Shown piece after piece: positions 58,410 through 64,000 of a DNA stretch of 64,000 nt; the first letter of the stretch is position 1, and each line of letters starts with the position of its first letter. The DNA is taken from the NCBI RefSeq assembly GCF_000716435.1, contig NZ_JNWO01000020.1, forward strand, positions 1 to 64,000, written 5' to 3'. This DNA is from Streptomyces xylophagus (GTDB lineage Bacteria; Actinomycetota; Actinomycetes; Streptomycetales; Streptomycetaceae). The notes below the pieces were generated by a model. The model ran no database searches, was not told the origin of the DNA, and was given only the letters and a program-made list of their open reading frames with translations. Position numbers and translations under genes: made by a program.

Positions 58410-59294
58410 TCATCCCTTCACCGCCCCCGCGCTGAACCCGGTGATCAGCCACTTCTGGATGAAGGCGAACACGATCACCACCGGTACGGCCGCGACGATG
58501 CCGCCCGCGGCGAGTGCGCCGAGGTCGACGCTGTCCGCGCCCATCAGGGTGTTGAGGCCGACCGGGATCGTCTGCTTGCTCTGGTCGGAGAGGAACATCA
58601 GGGCGAAGAGGAAGTGGTTCCAGGCGTGCACGAAGGCGAAGGAGCCGACGGCGATCAGCCCGGGCCGCAGCAGCGGGAGGACGACGATGCGGAACGCGGC
58701 AAGGCGGTTGCAGCCGTCGACCCAGGCGGCCTCTTCCAGGGACTGCGGGACGTTCCGGATGAAGCCGCTGATCAGGATCATCGACAGCGGGAGTTGGAAG
58801 ACGGTCTCCGCGATGATGACGCTGCCGAGCGAGTTGATCATCTGGAGCTTGGCGAAGATCTGGAACAGCGGGACCAACAGCAGGGCGCCCGGCACGAATT
58901 GGGAGCAGAGCAGGGCCAGCATGAAGGTGCGCTTGATCCTGAACTCGAAGCGGGCGAGCGCGTAGCCGCCGGCCAGGGCGACGACCGTGGTGAGGATCAG
59001 GGTGGCGACGCCGACGTAGACGCTGTTCTGGAAGTAGACGCCGAAGCTGCGTTCGGTCCACACCTTCTGGAAGTGGTCGAAGGTCATCGGCCAGGGCACC
59101 AGGGAGGTCGAGCCGGCCGGGCGGAACGCGAAGAGCAGGATCCAGTAGAAGGGGATCAGGGTGAAGACGAGGTAGATGCCCAGGGGGACGTAGATCTGCC
59201 AGCGCGGGACCTCGTCCCAGGCGCGGCGGACCTTGCGCGGCTGCTGCGGTGCGGCGGACTCCCGCTCGCGGGCCGGAGCGATCTCGGTGATCAC
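58410..59294 (-). CDS. Carbohydrate ABC transporter permease (MalG type, CUT1)
   Basis: This 294-residue permease has six membrane segments, beginning VPLGIYLVFTLIPFYWILLF. The EAA motif is EEAAWVDGCNRLAAFRIVVL. GTG 59294 overlaps the stop of the MalF-type gene as GTGA. With that protein it forms the sugar channel. The ATPase is not encoded here; in Streptomyces such importers are usually energised by the shared MsiK. Confidence 0.93.
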   Translation of the reverse strand: MITEIAPARERESAAPQQPRKVRRAWDEVPRWQIYVPLGIYLVFTLIPFYWILLFAFRPAGSTSLVPWPMTFDHFQKVWTERSFGVYFQNSVYVGVATLILTTVVALAGGYALARFEFRIKRTFMLALLCSQFVPGALLLVPLFQIFAKLQMINSLGSVIIAETVFQLPLSMILISGFIRNVPQSLEEAAWVDGCNRLAAFRIVVLPLLRPGLIAVGSFAFVHAWNHFLFALMFLSDQSKQTIPVGLNTLMGADSVDLGALAAGGIVAAVPVVIVFAFIQKWLITGFSAGAVKG

Positions 59295-60226
59295 TTGTCG
59301 CCGCCTCCGAACTTGCTCAGGCGCAGATAGATGATCGAGAAGAAGAGAAGGATGACGAACGCGACCGTGGTGAGGGCCGACGCGTAGCCGAAGTTGTGTG
59401 CTTCGACGCTGGTGTTGGCGACGTACAGCGGGAGCGTGGTCGTCTCGCCGGCCGGGCCGCCGCCGGTCAGGGTGTAGAGGAGGTCGACGTTGTTGAACTC
59501 CCAGACCGCGCGCAGCAGGGTGGACAGCACGATCGCGTCCTTGAGGTGCGGCAGGGTGATGTTCCGGAACTGCTGGAATCGGCTGGCTCCGTCGACCTCG
59601 GCGGCCTCGTAGAGGTCCTTCGAGACGGACTGGAGGTCGGCGAGGATGAGGATCGCGAAGAAGGGGACGCCTCGCCAGAGGTCCGCAACTACGGCTGCGG
59701 AGAAGACGGTTGAGGGGTCCGAGAGCCAACTCGTGCCGTACTGGCCGATGCCCATGTCGGCGAGGTAACGGGTCACGCCCGTCTGGGAGTTGTAGAGCAG
59801 CACCCAGATCGCGGAGGTCAGTACGCCCGACACGGCCCATGGGGAGAACACCAGCGCGCGGCCGATGGACCGGCCCACGAAGGTCTGGTTGACGATGAGG
59901 GCGAGGGCCAGTCCGAAGAGGAGTTGGAGGCCGACCTCTACGACGACCCACTTCGCGCTGAACGTCAACGTGTCCCAGAACTGGGGGTCGTTGGTGAAGG
60001 CGTGGGTGAAGTTGTCGAGGCCCGCGAAGCCGTTGCGCCACGGTTTGGTGGGGTTGTAGTTCTGCAGGCTGTAGTAGAAGACGCTGATGACCGGGTAGGC
60101 GATGAAGCCCAGCATGAGCAGCGCGGCCGGGGCGATCAGCAGGTACGGGAGCCTGCGCGGGGTCGCGGAGGCACGGCGCCGCCGGGGTGGCGCGGGCGGT
60201 TTCGCCACGGCTGCGGCTTGGGCCAT
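59291..60226 (-). CDS. Carbohydrate ABC transporter permease (MalF type, CUT1)
   Basis: This 311-residue permease has a basic N-terminus (PPRRRRAS) and six membrane segments, the first being LLIAPAALLMLGFIAYPVIS. The EAA motif is YEAAEVDGASRFQQFRNITL. Start ATG 60226 (MAQAAAVAKPP). It is the first gene of the unit permease-permease-oxidoreductase-DUF6807-GH43. A LacI-type AAGCGCTT site lies 42 bases upstream. Confidence 0.93.
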   Translation of the reverse strand: MAQAAAVAKPPAPPRRRRASATPRRLPYLLIAPAALLMLGFIAYPVISVFYYSLQNYNPTKPWRNGFAGLDNFTHAFTNDPQFWDTLTFSAKWVVVEVGLQLLFGLALALIVNQTFVGRSIGRALVFSPWAVSGVLTSAIWVLLYNSQTGVTRYLADMGIGQYGTSWLSDPSTVFSAAVVADLWRGVPFFAILILADLQSVSKDLYEAAEVDGASRFQQFRNITLPHLKDAIVLSTLLRAVWEFNNVDLLYTLTGGGPAGETTTLPLYVANTSVEAHNFGYASALTTVAFVILLFFSIIYLRLSKFGGGDK

Positions 60227-60267
60227 GACTGTTCTCCGTTCGCTTGCGGTGGGTCGTGTACGGGGTG

Positions 60268-60275
60268 AAGCGCTT
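60268..60275. promoter_or_regulatory. LacI-type operator upstream of the permease operon
   Basis: The core AAGCGCTT lies within TGAAGCGCTTTC, 42 bases before the MalF-type start, in the 93-base gap after the dehydratase gene. Confidence 0.55.
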
Positions 60276-60319
60276 TCTCCTTGGGCGTGGTGCGGCGGCG
60301 CTGTGCGTGACGAGAGGGG

Positions 60320-62059
60320 CTAACCCGCGTACGGGTCGGCGACCTTGCCCGGCCGGGCCAGGAACTCGAAGTCGCAGCCGGTGTCGGCCTGGGTGATCTG
60401 GTCGTTGTAGAGCGCGCCGTAGCCGCGCTCGTACCGTGCGGGCGGCGGTGTCCACTCCGCCCGGCGTCGCTCCAACTCCTCGTCGTCCACGTTGAGTTGG
60501 AGGGTGCGCGCCTCGACGTCCAGGGTGATGGTGTCCCCGGTCCGTACGAGCGCCAGTGGTCCGCCTACGTACGACTCGGGCGCGATGTGCAGCACGCACG
60601 CGCCGTAACTCGTCCCGCTCATCCGGGCGTCGGAGATCCGGACCATGTCCCGGACGCCCTGCTTGAGGAGGTGGTCGGGGAGCGGGAGCATGCCGTACTC
60701 GGGCATGCCGGGGCCGCCCTTGGGGCCCGCGTTGCGCAGCACCAGCACGCTCTCTGCGGTGATGTCCAACTCCGGGTCGTTGATGGTGCGTTGCATGGTC
60801 CGGTAGTCGTCGAAGACGACCGCGGGGCCGGTGTGCTTGAGCAGGTGCGGTTCGGCGGCGATGTGCTTGATGACCGCGCCGTCCGGGCAGAGGTTGCCGC
60901 GCAGGACGGCGACCCCGCCTTCGCTTGCCACTGGGTTGTCGCGCGTACGGATCACGTCGTCGTTGTGCACCTGCGCGCCGGCGAGCTGTTCGCGCAGGGT
61001 GTCGTACGAGACCGTCGGGCGGTCCAGGTGGAGCAGGTCCGTGATCCGGGAGAGGAACCCGGGCAGGCCGCCGGCGAAGTGGAAGTCCTCCATGAGGTAC
61101 GTGTGTCCGCCGGGCCGTACGTTGGCCAGGACCGGGACCGTGCGGGCGATGCGGTCGAAGTCGTCGAGCGTGAGGTGGACGCCCGCGCGGCCGGCCATGG
61201 CGATGAGGTGGATCACGGCGTTGGTGGAGCCGCCGAGGCCGAGGACGGTGGTGACCGCGTCCTCGAAGGCGTCCGGGGTGAGGATCGACGAGAGAACACG
61301 CCCCTTGTGGACTTGTTCAACAATCCTCATGCCGGATGACGCGGCCATCCTGTCGTGCCCCGAGTCCACCGCGGGAATGCTCGACGCACCCGGCACGGTC
61401 ACGCCCAGCGCCTCCGCCGCCGCCGTCAGCGTGGACGCCGTCCCCATGGTCATGCAGTGCCCGGGCGAGCGCGCGAGGCCGCTCTCCAGTTCGGTCATTT
61501 CGCAGTCGCCGATGAGGCCGGCGCGCTTGTCGTCCCAGTACTTCCACATGTCGGTGCCGGAGCCGAGGATCTCGTTGCGCCAGTGACCCGGCAGCATCGG
61601 CCCGGCCGGCACGAAGACGGTGGGCAGGTCGACGCTGGCAGCGCCCATGAGGAGCGCGGGGGTCGACTTGTCGCAGCCGCCCATCAGCACGGCGCCGTCG
61701 ACCGGGTAGGACCGCAGCAGCTCCTCGGTCTCCATCGCGAGGAGATTGCGGTAGAGCATCGGGGTCGGCTTCTGGAAGGTCTCGCTCAGCGTGGCGACCG
61801 GGAACTCGAGCGGGAAGCCGCCCGCCTGCCACACGCCCCGCTTGACCGCCTGGGCGCGCTCCCGGAGGTGCACATGACAGGGGTTGATGTCCGACCAGGT
61901 GTTGAGGATCGCGATGACGGGCTTGCCGAGGTGTTCCTCGGGGAGGTAGCCGAGCTGGCGGGTGCGGGCCCGATGGCTGAAGGAGCGCAGCCCGTCGGTG
62001 CCGTACCACTGGTGGCTTCTGAGTTCTTCGGGGCGCTTTCTGGTGACAGGGGCATTCAT
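60320..62059 (-). CDS. IlvD/Edd family dehydratase (probable sugar-acid dehydratase)
   Basis: This 579-residue enzyme belongs to the dihydroxyacid/phosphogluconate dehydratase family and is closest in character to L-arabonate or related aldonate dehydratases. Iron-sulfur Cys are in NPCHVHL, GGCDKSTPALLMG and GDCEM. Other family sequence is LNTWSDINPC and ISDARMSGTSYG. ATG 62059 (MNAPVTRKRP) overlaps the upstream DHDPS-family stop as ATGA. Together they would convert an aldonate to a 2-keto-3-deoxy acid and then dehydrate it. The substrate is not certain: arabonate fits pectin context. Confidence 0.88.
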   Translation of the reverse strand: MNAPVTRKRPEELRSHQWYGTDGLRSFSHRARTRQLGYLPEEHLGKPVIAILNTWSDINPCHVHLRERAQAVKRGVWQAGGFPLEFPVATLSETFQKPTPMLYRNLLAMETEELLRSYPVDGAVLMGGCDKSTPALLMGAASVDLPTVFVPAGPMLPGHWRNEILGSGTDMWKYWDDKRAGLIGDCEMTELESGLARSPGHCMTMGTASTLTAAAEALGVTVPGASSIPAVDSGHDRMAASSGMRIVEQVHKGRVLSSILTPDAFEDAVTTVLGLGGSTNAVIHLIAMAGRAGVHLTLDDFDRIARTVPVLANVRPGGHTYLMEDFHFAGGLPGFLSRITDLLHLDRPTVSYDTLREQLAGAQVHNDDVIRTRDNPVASEGGVAVLRGNLCPDGAVIKHIAAEPHLLKHTGPAVVFDDYRTMQRTINDPELDITAESVLVLRNAGPKGGPGMPEYGMLPLPDHLLKQGVRDMVRISDARMSGTSYGACVLHIAPESYVGGPLALVRTGDTITLDVEARTLQLNVDDEELERRRAEWTPPPARYERGYGALYNDQITQADTGCDFEFLARPGKVADPYAG

Positions 62060-62964
62060 ATCGACCATCCGGCGGCTATCGCGGCGACCTCGGCGCGCTC
62101 GCTCTCGGGCAGGGGCCTGCTGGGCGGGCGGACGTCCCGGCGGCACAGGCCGAGGGACGCAAGCGCTTCCTTGACGATCGTGACGTTGTTCGCGGAGCCG
62201 TTCGCCGCACGTAGTTCCTCGAATCGGCGGATCTGCTCCCACACCTTCATCGCCCCCGGATAGTCCCCTGATCGAAGCGCTTCGATCATGTTCAGCGAGA
62301 CGGACGGGGCGACGTTCACGAGCCCTGAGGTGAAGCCGGTGGCGCCCGCCGAGAAGTACGAGGGCGCGTACGGTTCGGCCAACCCGGCCACCCACACGAA
62401 GCGTTCGAGCCCCGCGTCCCGGGCGAAGGCGGCGAAGCGGGCCGCGTCCGGCACGGCGTACTTGACGCCGATGACGTTCGGGCAGTCGTCGGCGAGTTCC
62501 GCGAGGCGGGCGCCGATGAGCTGGGCGTTGCGGATGTACGGGACGACGCCCAGATCGGGCACGGCCTCGGCGATGGCGCGGTGGTAGTCGACCCAGCCGT
62601 CCTGCGAGACGTAGGGGTGGACGGGCTGATGGACCATCACCATCTGGGCGCCGAGTTCGCCGGCGTGCCGGGCGGAGGCGATGGCGGTCGGCACGTCGTG
62701 CCCGACGCCGACGAGGATCGCGGCGCGTCCGCCCGCCTCGTCGACGGTCAACTCCGTGACGAGCTGCCGCTCTTGGGGAGTCAGGGCGTAGAACTCTCCG
62801 GTGTTCCCGTTGGGCGTGAGGATCTTGACCCCGCCGTCGAGCAGTCGGCGCAGCAGGGCCCGGTGGGTGTACCGGTCGACGGTGCCGTCCTCGGCGAACG
62901 GGGTCACCGGGATCGCCACCACGTCGGCCAGAGCCGCCCGTTGGGCCTCGAACGACGCCGTCAT
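62056..62964 (-). CDS. DHDPS/NAL family enzyme (probable 2-keto-3-deoxy sugar-acid dehydratase)
   Basis: This 302-residue (alpha/beta)8 protein is of the dihydrodipicolinate synthase/N-acetylneuraminate lyase family. The Schiff-base Lys is K168 in IGVKYAVPD, the catalytic Tyr is Y143 in VPYIRN, and the carboxylate-binding motif is PNGNTGEFYAL. Beside an IlvD/Edd dehydratase and a GntR regulator it is more likely a 2-keto-3-deoxyarabonate dehydratase or a 5-keto-4-deoxyglucarate dehydratase than a lysine enzyme. ATG 62964 overlaps the gntR stop. Two AAGCGCTT sites lie inside the gene. Confidence 0.86.
   Translation of the reverse strand: MTASFEAQRAALADVVAIPVTPFAEDGTVDRYTHRALLRRLLDGGVKILTPNGNTGEFYALTPQERQLVTELTVDEAGGRAAILVGVGHDVPTAIASARHAGELGAQMVMVHQPVHPYVSQDGWVDYHRAIAEAVPDLGVVPYIRNAQLIGARLAELADDCPNVIGVKYAVPDAARFAAFARDAGLERFVWVAGLAEPYAPSYFSAGATGFTSGLVNVAPSVSLNMIEALRSGDYPGAMKVWEQIRRFEELRAANGSANNVTIVKEALASLGLCRRDVRPPSRPLPESERAEVAAIAAGWSI
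62269..62288. promoter_or_regulatory. Perfect 20-bp palindrome with LacI-type core inside the DHDPS-family gene
   Basis: TGATCGAAGCGCTTCGATCA is fully self-complementary and contains AAGCGCTT. It lies within codons for IEALRS. A second AAGCGCTT lies at 62161. These may be internal operators acting as roadblocks. Confidence 0.5.
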
Positions 62965-63629
62965 GCCTGACCGTCCTCTCCCTGGGCCCCGAACTCGGCG
63001 TCGGGGAAGGCCCGTTGCACGAACGACGCGATGTGCGCGTGCAGCGCGGTCGCCGCGCCATCCGCGTCGCCGTCGAGGGCGAGCCGCAGGATCTCCCGGT
63101 GTTCGCCGGCCTCCCGTTCCCAGGAGGGCGAGGCGGCCCAGGCGACGGCGGAGACGAGAGCCGCCTGGTCGCGGACCTCGTCGAGCATCCGGCCGAGCAG
63201 CGGGTTGCCGCAGGGCAGGTACAGGGCGCGGTGGAACTCCCGGTTGGCGAGGGAGCGTTCAGCGGTGTCCGTCGCCTCGTCGGCACGGGTCAGGGCGTCG
63301 CGTGCGGCATCCAGGGAGACGTGACGTCGTACGGCACGGCGGAGCGCCTCGGGTTCGAGGAGCAGCCGTACGTCGTACACCTCGCGCGCCATGTCCGCGT
63401 CCACCATGCGCACCGTGACGCCCTTGTACTGGTTCATCACGACGAGCCCGGTACCGGCCAGGGTCTTGAGCGCCTCGCGCACCGGGGTCTTGGACACCCC
63501 GAACTGTGCGGCGAGTTCGGTCTCGACCAGCGGCTGACCAGGGGTCAACTGCCCGGTGAGGATGCGGCGTTTGATCTCCTCCTGCACGTACTGCGTGCGG
63601 GACGGGATCGGCGTGGGCACAGAGGTCAT
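62961..63629 (-). CDS. GntR family transcriptional regulator (FCD domain, FadR subfamily)
   Basis: This 222-residue regulator has an N-terminal GntR winged helix (QPLVETELAAQFGVSKTPVREALKTL is spread over about residues 32-58) and a helical FCD effector domain with metal-binding-type residues in NREFHRALYLPCGNPLL and AGEHREILRLALDGD. Its stop overlaps the DHDPS-family start as ATGA. It is first in the gntR-dapA-like-ilvD-like operon and probably represses it in the absence of a sugar acid. Confidence 0.92.
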   Translation of the reverse strand: MTSVPTPIPSRTQYVQEEIKRRILTGQLTPGQPLVETELAAQFGVSKTPVREALKTLAGTGLVVMNQYKGVTVRMVDADMAREVYDVRLLLEPEALRRAVRRHVSLDAARDALTRADEATDTAERSLANREFHRALYLPCGNPLLGRMLDEVRDQAALVSAVAWAASPSWEREAGEHREILRLALDGDADGAATALHAHIASFVQRAFPDAEFGAQGEDGQA

Positions 63630-63711
63630 GCGCGCCTCTCGGATGTCACGTGGCTGCGATCGCGGATCGGTTCTCGGATATCTGATCTCGCGTATCGCGT
63701 CTCATATATGA

Positions 63712-63724
63712 CGTACGAAGTACG
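63712..63724. promoter_or_regulatory. Inverted repeat upstream of gntR, possible operator
   Basis: CGTAC-GAA-GTACG lies 83-95 bases upstream of the gntR start, next to a TATATG element that could be a -10 box. FadR-type GntR proteins bind short palindromes containing GT...AC, so it is a plausible autoregulatory site. Confidence 0.4.
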
Positions 63725-63783
63725 ACGCGTTGAAGGTAGGAGCGGCCCTGTGTTTCGTCAATGCTTCTGACAGAAGAACCAGA

Positions 63784-63791
63784 AAGCGCTT
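63784..63791. promoter_or_regulatory. LacI-type operator upstream of the gntR operon
   Basis: AAGCGCTT lies 155 bases upstream of the gntR start and overlaps the first base of the stop of the next gene. It matches the cores at 54743, 60268, 62161 and 62275. Confidence 0.5.
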
Positions 63792-64000
63792 CACATGGTC
63801 TTGGTGACGCCTTCCAGCGCGGCGGAGGTCCGGCCGGGGAAGATCGCGGCGGCGCGTTCCAGGGCCGATTCCCTGGTGAGGGTGGGTCCCACGTGGGTGA
63901 TGAGGAGTTCGCGCGCACCCTTGGCCCAGGCGCCGGCGTCCTCGGGCGTGAGGTGTACTTGCCGTTCGCCTTCGCGATGCCGGTCGATGTCGGCCTCGCA
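63791..64000 (-). CDS. MBL-fold metallo-hydrolase, C-terminal end (partial)
   Basis: The last 69 codons of a minus-strand gene continue past the right edge of the window. The translation CEADIDRHREGERQVHLTPE, then AWAKGARELLITHVGPTLTR, ends in GVTKTM and a TGA stop at 63791-63793. The pattern HLTPEDAGAWAKGA...LLITHV matches the C-terminal region of ribonuclease Z-like metallo-beta-lactamase-fold hydrolases. The metal-binding HxHxDH region would lie outside the window. Function cannot be given. Confidence 0.7.
   Translation of the reverse strand, partial: CEADIDRHREGERQVHLTPEDAGAWAKGARELLITHVGPTLTRESALERAAAIFPGRTSAALEGVTKTM

Noticed and set aside
62060..63286. Upstream extension of the IlvD/Edd open frame to 988 codons
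   Set aside because: The extension lies over the DHDPS and GntR genes in another frame and reads as low-complexity Arg/Pro/Thr-rich sequence; the ATGA overlap at 62059 fixes the start.
1..64000. tRNA, rRNA, CRISPR arrays, insertion sequences or prophage genes
   Set aside because: No tRNA cloverleaf, regular spacer array, transposase or integrase was recognised in any frame. The repeats found are short and described separately.

Overview
The window is a 64 kb piece of a high-GC actinomycete chromosome, almost certainly Streptomyces. The evidence is strong GC bias at third codon positions (hence long antisense shadow ORFs), frequent GTG starts, 4-base stop/start overlaps, and a gene order at the left end (LAxTG surface protein, ectABCD, class V aminotransferase, penicillin-binding protein, ECF sigma factor) that matches the ectoine neighbourhood of Streptomyces. 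No tRNA, rRNA, CRISPR array, insertion sequence, integrase, attachment site or replication origin was seen. All assignments come from reading the sequence; no database search was run.

Left part (1-27 kb) is mainly core genome: a sortase-type surface protein, an amidohydrolase, a polar amino-acid ABC importer (ATPase, permease, lipoprotein), a PLP aminotransferase, the ectoine/5-hydroxyectoine operon ectABCD with a GlnR-like box, a class V aminotransferase, a FrnE-like DsbA protein, a GlxA-type AraC regulator coupled to a GNAT, a DHA2 MFS exporter, a DUF1349 protein, an alpha-ketoglutarate-semialdehyde-type dehydrogenase opposite an IclR regulator, a penicillin-binding protein, an NCS2 purine permease, an ECF sigma factor with a coupled membrane partner, a secreted rhamnogalacturonan lyase, and a MerR regulator with a clear operator.

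The centre (26-37 kb) holds a compact class I lanthipeptide cluster of the FxLD type: an XRE/TPR regulator and a HATPase regulator in divergent orientation, a 59-residue precursor, a full-length LanB dehydratase carrying two TTA codons, a LanC cyclase, and a fusion of a SpaB_C/thiopeptide-type domain to a protein-L-isoaspartate methyltransferase, followed by a TPR-like protein. No transporter or leader peptidase lies nearby.

From 37.5 kb to the right end the sequence is dominated by plant-polysaccharide catabolism: two paralogous PL9-type pectate lyases, a tandem-domain GH43, two adjacent CE8 pectin methylesterases, a PL1 pectate lyase, a CE12-like acetylesterase, a CUT1 sugar importer without its own ATPase, a second GH43, a DUF6807 protein, a Gfo/Idh oxidoreductase, and a GntR-DHDPS-IlvD/Edd operon that looks like a non-phosphorylative sugar-acid (arabonate-type) pathway. 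Secreted enzymes would cut pectin and its arabinan side chains, the importer would take up oligomers, and the dehydratase/aldolase-family enzymes would feed products towards alpha-ketoglutarate semialdehyde; the dehydrogenase at 15.4-17.0 kb could finish that route. LacI-type AAGCGCTT sites and one CGAAACTTTCG box mark the likely regulation. A WXG100-RHS polymorphic toxin with a coupled immunity gene (42.4-47.6 kb) sits inside this region, between the two PL9 paralogues.
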